This document shows positions 24,446 through 33,099 of a DNA stretch of 64,000 nucleotides, piece by piece (within the stretch, counting starts at the first letter, position 1; every line of letters begins with the position of its first letter). A program made the position numbers and the translations under genes. This stretch comes from Ensifer sesbaniae (GTDB lineage: Bacteria; Pseudomonadota; Alphaproteobacteria; Rhizobiales; Rhizobiaceae): positions 1,610,863 to 1,674,862 of the forward strand of contig NZ_JABEKU010000002.1 of the NCBI RefSeq assembly GCF_013283665.1. The letters run 5' to 3'. Under the pieces are notes generated by a model. That model did not search any database and was not told where the DNA came from. It saw only the letters and a list, made by a program, of their open reading frames with translations.

Positions 24446-26491
24446 TTAGTCGACTGGGGGCGTTTCGGAAGATTGTTTCGCCCGCTCGGCACTAACAAGC
24501 GGGCCCGTAAACGTTGCGACGGGGGTTTTCGTGACCAATCGATCTTTGATCGACAAGACACTGTCGAAGAATTCGCCGCCGGTTGACGATTTAGGCGGCG
24601 CGACTGTGTGCATCACGCTGATTACGGTCGCGTCGGCACATTGGGTGCGGATTGCGCCGTAAAGGGCTATTCGAGATGGAATGTCCAGGGAACTGGTTGG
24701 CTCGTCTAAAAGTAATATTTGGGGACGCAGCAAAAGAATTCTCGCCAAGATGAGCTTCTGCTTTTGTCCGCCGGAAAGAGCTTGATCCCACGTTTGATCG
24801 TCGCGGCCCTCCTTTGCAAGATCACAGATGAGATCATCAAGCCCGGCCCTAGACAGCGCCGTTGCAACTTCGGCGTCGGAGTAAGATTCTGGAGGATCCG
24901 GGAGGCAGATCAATTCCTTCAGCGGCGTTGGTTGGAGTTTGACCTCCTGTGCAGCATAGAGAAGCCGCACATTCCGAGGCAGACCAATTGTCCCACTTCC
25001 ATGCGGCCAAAGTCCGTTGATTGCTTTCAGTAGCGAAGACTTGCCGCATCCGGACTCTCCTACAAGCAAGGTCCATTCACCTGGTCCGATACGAAGACGT
25101 CCCGTTGAAAGAAAGGGCTCGTCGTCACCCGGATGCATCAGTTCGATATTGTTCAGGACCACGCCCAAGCGCCGATCGTGTCGCACGTACCGCAACTCGG
25201 AGCGCCCGGTGCGTGCGTGGAATGCACGAGGATCCTGCGCGTCCTCGATCGCATGCGCGAGTTCAGTTATACGCGCAGCGTTTGCTCGCAGCCTTGCTAT
25301 GTCGGGCATGACGTGAATGAACCACGAACAGTCTCTGATGACCGCGTTGGCGAGCTCCGCTCCGGTAATGTACGACTGCAGAGTGATTTTGCTTTGCGCG
25401 TAGGGCAAGAGACCAGGTGCGTAGGCGACGATGCGTGAAGCGAAGAAATCGTAAACCAGTTCGAAACCCATATAGGCAGAGCTAAGAATATTCAGGCTCG
25501 CCCATGTCCGATCGATGTTGCGATATCGCCGTCTGTGGACCCGGTTTTGGGATTCCTCGCCATCAGCGGCTGCGATATGGAAGCCGCGGTTGATGAAGGT
25601 AGCGAGCGCATGACGGTAGCTACCCTCGGCCCACTGCATTCTCACGTCCAATTTCTGTTGGATCGCGCCAAGCTTTATGGCCAGGAAAGTGTTAAGAGGC
25701 ACGTACGCAGAGACTACGGCGATTGTTAAGAGTGCACTGGCGTAACTGCCCAGAAACTCTAGTCCACTGATTTCGGTGGAAGTGGCAATAATTTTGCCGC
25801 CCACGAAATAGAGCGACAGAACGACCCCGGCCACCCCCATGGCAAGTCCGATGGCGCCGCCGGTCATACCCTTGATTGACTCTTGAATACGCTGATCGAC
25901 ATTGTCCGGCACCGATGCGGCCGATGGTATAGCTTCTGTGGCTCCCTGTTGGAGATGAAAGTGCGTGTGATTGCGGTCGAGCAACGCTTCGTTGAAACGC
26001 TCATCGAGCCAGGCACGCCATCTTCGGTGAAGGCTGGTTGAGGAGAAATGGCGGACTGCGATGAAGCCAACTTCCTTCAGGACGACAATCCCGACCAGCG
26101 CACCGGCGCTCGCCAGGAGCGATTGAAGCGTGGACGGGTTTTTGGGATGGTGAAGGAAAGAAATCGCGCTAAATAACTCTCCCGATGCCTCGGCGAACCA
26201 GACACTGGCCATCGCTGACAACGCCGTCAGCAGCACGATCATGGCCGCCAGTCCCCAAGCTTCTTGCCACTTCTCGGAAAACCAATAAGCAGCCATCAAC
26301 CCCCAAAAACTGCGCATTGACGATACTGGCGTCAACTGCGGCCGTTTATCCGGCCTGCGCGTCCGCAAGTGCAAATTCCCCCTCAGCGCATTCTCGATTT
26401 CTTCTCCGATTCCACACTCGCACTTTTGAGCCCCAGTTCCTACCCCGAAATTCCGGAAAGCGGCATTTGTCGCCTTCGTATGGGTCACCAC
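24446..26491 (-). CDS. BacA/SbmA-related ABC transporter (ABC_membrane_2 fused to ATPase; BclA/ExsE-like)
   Basis: Up to 681 residues. The membrane domain (about residues 60-400) has long helices and stretches such as RRWRAWLDERFNEALLDRNH, PDNVDQRIQESI, GYASALLTIAVVSAYVP-type helices and FYRHALATFINRG-like text, typical of the SbmA_BacA/YddA (ABC_membrane_2) family. The ATPase domain has Walker A GESGCGKSS, signature LSGGQKQK and Walker B ILLLDEPTSSLD. Relatives include S. meliloti ExsE and Bradyrhizobium BclA, which import antimicrobial or NCR peptides or export lipids. The start is uncertain: the GTG at 26491 gives a 58-residue cytoplasmic extension; ATG 26317 (MRSFWGLMAAYWFSEKWQEA) is a good alternative. 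Confidence 0.8.
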   Translation of the reverse strand: MVTHTKATNAAFRNFGVGTGAQKCECGIGEEIENALRGNLHLRTRRPDKRPQLTPVSSMRSFWGLMAAYWFSEKWQEAWGLAAMIVLLTALSAMASVWFAEASGELFSAISFLHHPKNPSTLQSLLASAGALVGIVVLKEVGFIAVRHFSSTSLHRRWRAWLDERFNEALLDRNHTHFHLQQGATEAIPSAASVPDNVDQRIQESIKGMTGGAIGLAMGVAGVVLSLYFVGGKIIATSTEISGLEFLGSYASALLTIAVVSAYVPLNTFLAIKLGAIQQKLDVRMQWAEGSYRHALATFINRGFHIAAADGEESQNRVHRRRYRNIDRTWASLNILSSAYMGFELVYDFFASRIVAYAPGLLPYAQSKITLQSYITGAELANAVIRDCSWFIHVMPDIARLRANAARITELAHAIEDAQDPRAFHARTGRSELRYVRHDRRLGVVLNNIELMHPGDDEPFLSTGRLRIGPGEWTLLVGESGCGKSSLLKAINGLWPHGSGTIGLPRNVRLLYAAQEVKLQPTPLKELICLPDPPESYSDAEVATALSRAGLDDLICDLAKEGRDDQTWDQALSGGQKQKLILARILLLRPQILLLDEPTSSLDIPSRIALYGAIRTQCADATVISVMHTVAPPKSSTGGEFFDSVLSIKDRLVTKTPVATFTGPLVSAERAKQSSETPPVD

Positions 26492-26969
26492 GCCGGAGCC
26501 CGTGTTCGTGGGTCAGAGGATAGTGTGGACAGGTCCTATCTGCACGATCGCTTCAAACGGGTGTTACCCAAGCAACGAACAATGGAGGGGGACGGACGGA
26601 GCCGTTTATCGTGTCGCGTCTATTCATAATAGTCGTGCCGCAAGGTGACTGCGCCTCTAAAAGATTGGCCAACCGGTCCTCAACAGACCCCGTAGAGCAG
26701 ACGGCCCCCTCCTTGCAAGAAACTCTTATGGTGGTTTTGATCGGATCGCTTGCGTTCATATGTCCGGCCTGTTGCTGCGCTCGCACATGAAGGCTGGCCA
26801 AGATGGGTTCCGCGACATGGATTCCAAACAGAAGCTCGACTTCAAAAGCCACTGTCCGCAACGAGTGTCCCACGTCTCGGATCGATCGAGCACACCATCT
26901 GCTCGTTTCTGCAAGTTCACGCATCAGATCAACGCGGTAGCTTCCAGCTTGCCGTAGTTGCCTGATTTC
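26492..26969. other. Intergenic stretch between ABC gene and IS110 remnant
   Basis: 478 bp. A minus-strand frame of 123 codons (26553-26924) has no recognised domain and no good ribosome binding site. Base composition is like the rest; no promoter or repeat of known type stands out. Confidence 0.4.
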
Positions 26970-27541
26970 TTAAGCCGCACTTGCCAACTTTGGCGGCTCA
27001 GCGTTTTGGCGATAGGTTGCGCCGGTCACCATCATCTCCCAGGAAATCCGGGCGATCTTGTTGGCCAGTGCGATAGCCATGAGCTTGGGGGACTTGCGCT
27101 TGAGCAATTCGACAAGCCACGGTGTAGCGTTCCTTCCGCGTCCCGCACGCAGGTGCTGCAAAACCGCGGTCGCGCCCACAACCAGTGTCTTACGCAATGC
27201 CTCATCGCCGGCCCTTGTAATGACACCAAGCCTGACCTTATCCGCAGTCGAACGGTCCCGGGCGTCAGCCCCATCCAGGCGGCAAATTGCCTTCCCGACG
27301 CAAACCACTCCGGCGCCGGCGCTTTCATCACCAAGATTACCGCGCCGATCGGCCCGACACCCGGGATTTTTGCAAGACGACGGCAGCATTCGTTATTTCG
27401 ATACCAGGCCATCAGTTTTGCCTCCAATTCCTTCCGGCGCTCATCTAACTGCGCAAATTCGCCAGCGATAGATGCAAATGGATCGCGTTCCAGTGCTGGA
27501 ATGGTTTCGTCAATCAGGATCCGTTCAAGCGGCGGCTGTTC
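26970..27541 (-). pseudogene. IS110-family transposase remnant, 5'-truncated and frameshifted
   Basis: From about 27541 the minus strand reads ERILIDETIPALERDPF, then CCRRLAKIPGVGPIGAVILV and FAAWMGLTP. A shift near 27260 moves to RDRSTADKVRLGVITRAGDE, LVVGATAVLQHLRAGRGR and LLKRKSPKLMAIALANKIAR. These are the Transposase_20 half of IS110/IS116/IS902 proteins; the DEDD catalytic half is missing. The remnant is inactive. It shows this interval has received and lost mobile DNA. Confidence 0.85.
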
Positions 27542-27770
27542 ATTGACAGATCAGGAGCGGGTAGCTTTCGACCCCATTGCCGTCGTTCAGACAGTTCTGC
27601 GTCACCCTTGAAACCGGACGCTTGCACAGGCTGCTCTCTGCGGCCATGCCAGCGCGTTGGCCGGGATGCCGGCGGCCGTAGCCGTCCATAAATCGCGACC
27701 GCCCGCGCAATAGGGATCGGACGAAGCTTCGAAAGGACTGATTAGGAGGCATCGTCGAAGTATCGATCTG

Positions 27771-28054
27771 ATGCCGCGCGAAAATGCTGCCGATTACGGC
27801 TCGACACTGGAACTGCTGCCGGAATGGTATGTGCTCGTGGCAAAATGCGGAAAGTGCCGGCATCAGGGGCAGGTTGATCGTCGGCTGGTTGCCAGCACAT
27901 GCGGATGGGGCATTCGCCTCAGACCATTGGTCAAACGCTCAAATGCTCGCGCTGCGGAAACAGGGAAAGAAGCAAACTGCTTCTTGGCAAGTTGCCCCGC
28001 GACCAAGGCGCGTCGGGATCGTTCAGGTTCGCTCCTTTTGCCCTACGTCCCTGA
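27771..28054 (+). pseudogene. Zinc-ribbon-like small rhizobial protein, frameshifted
   Basis: From ATG 27771: STLELLPEWYVLVAKCGKCRHQG and QVDRRL, containing a C-x2-C pair. In the next frame the sequence continues LKCSRCGNRERSKLLLGKLPRD with a second C-x2-C-G-N pair and stops at 28052-28054. Both halves fit one small conserved rhizobial protein with a four-Cys zinc ribbon. A single-base shift near 27929-27932 separates them, so as written the gene cannot make the full ribbon. It may be a real pseudogene or a sequence error. Confidence 0.6.
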
Positions 28055-28394
28055 TATTGCGTTAATTGCGAACCGCTGCGCACTCTTGCGCGACACGCTT
28101 GGCGCAACAACGCGCATCCCGAGCGGCGGAAACCCGCTTCTCGCGGCCCAACGGCGGCCGGCGCTTTGAAGTGGATCCACGCGCGATGGTCGAGGATTCA
28201 GAGTAAGGTCATTGCTTGTAAGAAGTATCTGTCTCAAATTGCTGGTACACGAAAGGCATATGTCACATCTGTTCCGAGAATTCCTGCAATTATTAACGAA
28301 AGTTATCAAGCGTGATGCGAAAGCAGGAACGGCAAATATGGAACAATTTATTAGCCGCTTCGTTGAGTTGGTGATCGAACGAAAGGATGAGATC
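28055..28394. other. Leader region of the glycine-zipper gene
   Basis: 340 bp with no supported gene. It carries an EcfG-type promoter (28340-28364) close to the next gene. Upstream, an AT-richer stretch (28200-28300) shows no recognised element. Confidence 0.5.
28340..28364 (+). promoter_or_regulatory. EcfG/RpoE2-type promoter upstream of the glycine-zipper gene
   Basis: GGAAC (28340-28344), 16 bp, CGTT (28361-28364): a full match to the rhizobial general-stress consensus GGAAC-N16/17-CGTT. The predicted transcription start is about 25 bp before the ATG at 28395. Confidence 0.7.
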
Positions 28395-28799
28395 ATGAAG
28401 AAGCTTGTAATCACGGCGGCTGTTGCTGCTCTAATGGCAGGCTCCGCCTTTGCTCACGACACTAATAGGGAAGCCGGTACGGCCGCAGGCATGGCCGGGG
28501 GTGCGGCAGCGGGTGCTGTCGTCGGTGGCCCGATCGGTGCCGGTGTCGGCGCCGTGGTGGGTGGCGCGCTTGGTGGAGCGCTGACGCCTCCGCCGCCGGA
28601 AGTGGTCACCTATGTCGCGCAGCAGCCGGCTCCGCCGTCTGTCGTCGTGCGGGAGCGGATCGTGGTCGGTAAACCGATCCCGCCGGCCGTCGTCCTGACG
28701 CCGGTTCCTAAAAACCCGCGCTACGCCTATGCGGTCGTCAACCACCAGCGGGTGATCGTGGAACCGCAGTCGAGAACAGTGGTGCAGATCGTCAACTGA
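28395..28799 (+). CDS. Periplasmic glycine-zipper protein (DUF1236-like C-terminus)
   Basis: 134 residues from the ATG after AAGGATGAG; the longer frame from 28212 runs through the promoter. A signal peptide (MKKLVITAAVAALMAGSAFA) is followed by a Gly/Ala-rich zipper (GGAAAGAVVGGPIGAGVGAVVGG, residues about 38-62), seen in surface or membrane-associated proteins. A Pro/Val-rich part follows, ending RYAYAVVNHQRVIVEPQSRT VVQIV, the repeat of DUF1236 proteins. A consensus EcfG promoter precedes it and a terminator follows, so it is a monocistronic stress gene, probably at the cell envelope. Confidence 0.78.
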   Translation: MKKLVITAAVAALMAGSAFAHDTNREAGTAAGMAGGAAAGAVVGGPIGAGVGAVVGGALGGALTPPPPEVVTYVAQQPAPPSVVVRERIVVGKPIPPAVVLTPVPKNPRYAYAVVNHQRVIVEPQSRTVVQIVN

Positions 28800-28828
28800 C
28801 CCGCGCCGCAACAACCTCTCTCCTGGGG

Positions 28829-28854
28829 GGGCAGCGTTCACGCGCTGCCCTTTT
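28829..28854 (+). terminator. Rho-independent terminator after the glycine-zipper gene
   Basis: GGGCAGCG (28829-28836) pairs with CGCTGCCC (28843-28850) around TTCACG and is followed by TTTT. It lies 30 bp after the stop. Confidence 0.85.
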
Positions 28855-29063
28855 GCGGTTCCATCCGACGGTCGCGGCCAAATCAGGATCGAAGTATTGT
28901 TTCTGCGGCAGCTAATATACATTTCAAATTAAATTATCCGGTATGCGGAAAATTTATTTAATGTTGCTTTGAATTGTTATTCGAATACATTCTGTTCCGG
29001 TTAAATTTGTTCATGATAGCGCGGGTATTGATATAATATAAATCGGTCCAAGAGGATGGCGAT

Positions 29064-31118
29064 ATGGCAAAGATCGCAGGCTCGTACTCAGACGATGTTT
29101 TGAAAGGTTCGGAGGAAACCGACTACATTTGGGGTCTTCCCGGTATCGATACGATCGATGGCGGCGGCGGCGACGATTTTGTCGATGGTGGAACTGAAAG
29201 CGACATCCTGACGAGCTCGAGCGGTTACGATCGGATCCACGGCGGCGCCGGTGATGACCAGATCACTCTCGCCGGGACCGGCGGCGCGGTTACGGGAGGC
29301 ACGGGCTATGACGCTCTCGTCGTCGACTTCCCGCAAAGCGCCGACCGGATGGTCTTCAACGGCGCGGGCGGCCATGGCTATGTCGGCGACCCGAACGCCG
29401 CCAACCGGCACATCTTCTTTCACGATATCGAGTGGCTGCGGCTCTTCGCCGGCAGCGGTGACGACAGGATCATTGGGACTGACGGAGGCGATCGGATCTC
29501 GACCGGTGCCGGCAACGACGTCGTCAATGCGGGCGCGGGACACGACATCATCACCAATACGGGTGGTCACGATCGTCTCGACGGCGGCGATGGAACTGAC
29601 CGCTTCGTGCTTGTCGGGACGGGCAGCACCGTCTTCGGGGGGACCGGAGACGATACGTTGGTCGTCGATCTTTCGGGATCGGCTGCTCCGGTCGTGTTCA
29701 ACCTGGAGAATGGTCACGGCATCATTGGAGACGGGACGCCGGCGGAGCTGCACCTCTTCGTCCAGCATCAGGATGTCGAGCGGGTTGAGCTGATGACCGG
29801 GCGCGGAAGCGACCGTGTTATGGGGAGCGCGCTTGGCGACGTCATCAAGACAGCCGGTGGCAACGATGTCGTCGATGCCGGCGCCGGCGACGACATGATC
29901 ACCGACGGGTCCGGTGCCAACCGTCTTTTTGGCGGCGACGGCAGCGATGGGATCATCTCCACACTCTACTCCGCCGAGATCGATGGCGGTGCCGGCGAGG
30001 ACTGGCTCGCTATCAGCGAGATGGAGCGCACGAGCGACCTCACCGTCGATTTCGCTGCCGGCAAGGTTTCGACCGGCACCGTGCTGCGCGGCTTTGAGCA
30101 GGTGAGCCTTGCGCTCGGCAGCGGCAATGACCGAGTCATCGCGGGTGATCTCGGCTCTCTCTGGGTTGATGCCGGCGCCGGAAACGATCATCTCGAAGGA
30201 GGCGCCGGACGCGACCAGTTCGATGGCGCGGAGGGAAACGACACCATCGATGCCGGCGCCGGCGACGACATGATCGAGACGGGCGCCGGCGATGACGTGG
30301 CTTTTGGCGGTGATGGCCGGGATAGGCTCGCCAATGACGGCGGCAGCGACGTGCTCGATGGCGGCTCCGGTGACGACTGGCTGCAGGACAGCGTTCCCGG
30401 CAGCGGCAGCCTTGGCGTCGCGTCGATCCTGCGCGGCGGCGCGGGCAACGACACCATCAATGCCCGTTACCTCGGTGACGCCGACGGCGGTGAAGGGCGG
30501 GATCTGTTGTCCCTCAATTATGGCGGCTTGCGTGAAGCGACGGATTTCGATGCGGCGCGCGGTGTGACCCATACCGGACTGACCTTCGCCAATGTCGAAT
30601 ATTTCAACATCACGACCGGGCGTTATGCCGACGTGTTGCGCGGCGCCGACGACAACGACACTTTCAATTCGCTGGGCGGCAACGATATCCTCGACGGGCG
30701 CGGCGGAAACGACGCGCTATACGGCGCAACGGAAAACGACCAGCTATTCGGCGGTGACGGTGCGGATATCCTCGACGGCGGTGCGCACAATGACCTTCTG
30801 AGCGGCGGCAACGGCGCCGATTGGCTGACAGGAGGCAGCGGCGCCGACACGTTTTTCTGGTCGTCGGAAACCTCCGGCCAGGCAGGCCTCGATCGCGTCG
30901 TCGACTTCGCCCGCTGGCAGGGCGACCGGATCGCCTTTTCCGAGGAAGCCCAGGATGCCACGGGCATTCACAGCTATGCCGATTTTCTCGCCGCCGCACA
31001 TGATACGGCAGACGGCGTGTTCGTCGCCTTCAACGGTTCCGATGCCGAGGGCATTCTGATCGAGGACGTTTCGCTTTCGGTTCTGACGGAAAGCGACGTC
31101 GTCTTCGGCCTCGGCTGA
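29064..31118 (+). CDS. RTX (hemolysin-type) calcium-binding repeat protein
   Basis: 684 residues, acidic and Gly/Asp-rich, without a signal peptide. Nonapeptide repeats of type GGxGxDxUx occur in blocks over most of the length (GGGGDDFVDGG, GGAGDDQITLAG, GAGDDMIETGAGDDVAFGG, GGNGADWLTGGSGADTF). They bind Ca2+ and fold after secretion. The C-terminal 90 residues (DRVVDFARWQGDRIAF ... SDVVFGLG) fit an uncleaved type I secretion signal. There is no catalytic domain, so it may be a surface or matrix adhesin. No type I secretion genes are near. The ATG has AGAGGATGGCG upstream; an AT-rich promoter region (28920-29060) precedes it. Confidence 0.88.
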   Translation: MAKIAGSYSDDVLKGSEETDYIWGLPGIDTIDGGGGDDFVDGGTESDILTSSSGYDRIHGGAGDDQITLAGTGGAVTGGTGYDALVVDFPQSADRMVFNGAGGHGYVGDPNAANRHIFFHDIEWLRLFAGSGDDRIIGTDGGDRISTGAGNDVVNAGAGHDIITNTGGHDRLDGGDGTDRFVLVGTGSTVFGGTGDDTLVVDLSGSAAPVVFNLENGHGIIGDGTPAELHLFVQHQDVERVELMTGRGSDRVMGSALGDVIKTAGGNDVVDAGAGDDMITDGSGANRLFGGDGSDGIISTLYSAEIDGGAGEDWLAISEMERTSDLTVDFAAGKVSTGTVLRGFEQVSLALGSGNDRVIAGDLGSLWVDAGAGNDHLEGGAGRDQFDGAEGNDTIDAGAGDDMIETGAGDDVAFGGDGRDRLANDGGSDVLDGGSGDDWLQDSVPGSGSLGVASILRGGAGNDTINARYLGDADGGEGRDLLSLNYGGLREATDFDAARGVTHTGLTFANVEYFNITTGRYADVLRGADDNDTFNSLGGNDILDGRGGNDALYGATENDQLFGGDGADILDGGAHNDLLSGGNGADWLTGGSGADTFFWSSETSGQAGLDRVVDFARWQGDRIAFSEEAQDATGIHSYADFLAAAHDTADGVFVAFNGSDAEGILIEDVSLSVLTESDVVFGLG

Positions 31119-31131
31119 GATTTCGCTGGCG

Positions 31132-31854
31132 TCAGGTTTCCGGGGCCTCGCTGTCGCCCCTGGTCGTTGCCTTCTCCGTCTCCGTGGTCAGGCGTCCATC
31201 GATGAGATCAACGCGCCGATCCATGCGCGAAGCCATGTCGAGATCGTGGGTGACTGCCACCACGGTCTTTCCCTGCTCGCGCACCAGCCTTTCCAGGATC
31301 TGGAACACCTGTTCAGAGCTCTTGCTGTCGAGGCTGCCGGTTGGTTCGTCGGCGAGGATCAGTGGCGGATTGTTGGCCAGCGCGCGGGCCACGGCCACGC
31401 GCTGTCGCTGGCCGCCGGAGAGCTGGTCTGGCCGTTTGTCGAGATGATCGGCAAGGCCGAGTGCCGCAAGCAGTTCGCTTGCCCTCTCGCGCATCTCGTC
31501 CCGGCCAAGACGGCCGAGCCTGCGCATGGGGATCTCGACATTCTCTCGGGCGGTGAATTCCGGCAGCAGGAAGTGGAACTGAAAGACGAAGCCGATATTG
31601 GCAAGGCGTGTAGCGGCTCGTTCGTGCTCATCCATCAGGTCCGTGTCCCGGTCGCGAATGGTGAGCGTGCCGCGGGTCGGCCGGTCAAGCAGGCCGAGCA
31701 GGTAAAGCAGCGACGATTTGCCGGAGCCGGAAGGTCCAGTGACGGCGACGAACTCGCGCTCGCCGATAACGAGCGATACATCCTTGACCAAGGTGACCGG
31801 GACCGTCTCCTCGAGGATGCGTGTGAGGCCCTTTGCTTCGACGAGCGTGCTCAT
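31132..31854 (-). CDS. MacB/LolD-type ABC transporter ATP-binding protein
   Basis: 240 residues: Walker A (GPSGSGKSS), GFVFQFHFLLPEFTARENVEIP, signature (LSGGQRQR), Walker B (LILADEPTGSLDSKS) and the H-loop (VAVTHDLDMA). The A-D-E-P-T-G-x-L-D form is specific to the MacB/LolD/FtsE group. It overlaps the permease gene by four bases (ATGA) and is the last gene of the tripartite operon, supplying energy to the FtsX-fold permease. Confidence 0.92.
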   Translation of the reverse strand: MSTLVEAKGLTRILEETVPVTLVKDVSLVIGEREFVAVTGPSGSGKSSLLYLLGLLDRPTRGTLTIRDRDTDLMDEHERAATRLANIGFVFQFHFLLPEFTARENVEIPMRRLGRLGRDEMRERASELLAALGLADHLDKRPDQLSGGQRQRVAVARALANNPPLILADEPTGSLDSKSSEQVFQILERLVREQGKTVVAVTHDLDMASRMDRRVDLIDGRLTTETEKATTRGDSEAPET

Positions 31855-33092
31855 GTCGCGCCCCTGATGATGTCGACGGGGTTGGCGCGGGCGGCTCGCC
31901 TTGCCGGCAGATAACCGGCGACGGCGGCCGAGCCGAGCGCGAAGGCGGAGGCGATGGCATAATGAAGCGTGCTCCAGGCGATCGGCAGCCGTGTCATTTC
32001 CTGGCCGGTCGCCGATAACTCGAAGCGGACGAGCGACAGCGCATAGACCATCGCAAGGCCGAGCGCCCAGCCGATGAGCGTGCCGGCCGTGGCGATTGCC
32101 ACGCCTTCAAGCACGAACAGGATGCGCATGTCCGTCTCGGTGAAGCCGAGCGATTTCATGATGGCGATGTCACGTGCCTTTTCATGCGTGATCGTCGAGA
32201 TGATGTTGAAGATACCGAAGCCCGCCACCAGCATGATCGCCGCAACGACCGTGTACATGATGACATTGCGCACGACGAGCGCCTCCAGGATCGACTCGTT
32301 CGCCTCCTGCCAGGCGACTGCCTTGTAGCCGAGCTCGGCCTCGATGCGGCGCGCTACCGGGGGTGCTGCGTTCGGATCGTTCAGCTTGATGTTGATCTCG
32401 TTGATCGCGTTCGGCCGGGCCGAGAGGATCTGCGCGTTCTTCTGCAGCACATAGGCCTCGCCTTCGTCGCGTGCAGTGGTTCCCGTGTGGAAGAGGCCGA
32501 CGATCTTGAAGCGGCGGGTCAGCCCCTCCGAGGAGACCGCAGTGATCGTATCTCCAAGCCCGGCGCCGAGGCGGCGGGCCATGGTATCGCCGATCACCAC
32601 ATTGTTGCCGCCTGCGGCAAGGGCGGCGAAGCTGCCGGCCTTGAAGTCCCCAATGATCGGCGAGACGCGAGGCTCTGCCTGCGGATCGATGCCGATGACG
32701 GCGGCGCCGACCTCCTGACCGGAATAGCGAACGACGCCCTGCGCCTTGAGGGTCGCGGCAAAACGGCCCGGGATCCAGCCGTCAAGCCAGGAAAGCGCCG
32801 CGGTGGGATTGATGATGCCGCGGCGGTCGTCGCGTGGTCTCAGTCCGGAAATGGCGGCGGCATCGAAAAAGTCCTCCGCTGGTTGCCGCCGCGCGGTGCG
32901 CTGCTCGTCGGTCACCTGGACATGCGGCATGGTGTCGACGAGCTGGCGGACGAAATCGTCCTGGCCGCCCTGCATCAGGGCCGCCATCGCGATGGAAAAG
33001 CCGACGCCGACCGCAACGCCCAGCATCGCAACGATCGTCTGCCGGCCCCGGCCGGAGATGTGGGTCAGTGCGATGTCGAAGATGAGGCGCAT
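31851..33092 (-). CDS. MacB/LolC-type ABC transporter permease (FtsX fold)
   Basis: 413 residues from the ATG at 33090-33092. The N-terminal helix (TIVAMLGVAVGVGFSIAMAAL) is followed by a large periplasmic domain (residues about 45-260). Three C-terminal helices follow, with the FtsX pattern FGIFNIISTITHEKARDIAIMKSLGF and GTLIGWALGLAMVYAL; the C-terminus reads AVAGYLPARRAARANPVDIIRG. In the MacAB mechanism such permeases move material in the periplasm to an outer-membrane channel or act in lipoprotein release. The adaptor gene lies 7 bp upstream. Confidence 0.88.
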   Translation of the reverse strand: MRLIFDIALTHISGRGRQTIVAMLGVAVGVGFSIAMAALMQGGQDDFVRQLVDTMPHVQVTDEQRTARRQPAEDFFDAAAISGLRPRDDRRGIINPTAALSWLDGWIPGRFAATLKAQGVVRYSGQEVGAAVIGIDPQAEPRVSPIIGDFKAGSFAALAAGGNNVVIGDTMARRLGAGLGDTITAVSSEGLTRRFKIVGLFHTGTTARDEGEAYVLQKNAQILSARPNAINEINIKLNDPNAAPPVARRIEAELGYKAVAWQEANESILEALVVRNVIMYTVVAAIMLVAGFGIFNIISTITHEKARDIAIMKSLGFTETDMRILFVLEGVAIATAGTLIGWALGLAMVYALSLVRFELSATGQEMTRLPIAWSTLHYAIASAFALGSAAVAGYLPARRAARANPVDIIRGAT

Positions 33093-33099
33093 GGCGAAC

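Noticed and set aside
29088-30572. 494-codon minus-strand frame opposite the RTX gene
   Set aside because: A shadow frame created by the repetitive GC-rich RTX coding sequence; the plus-strand repeats are unmistakable.
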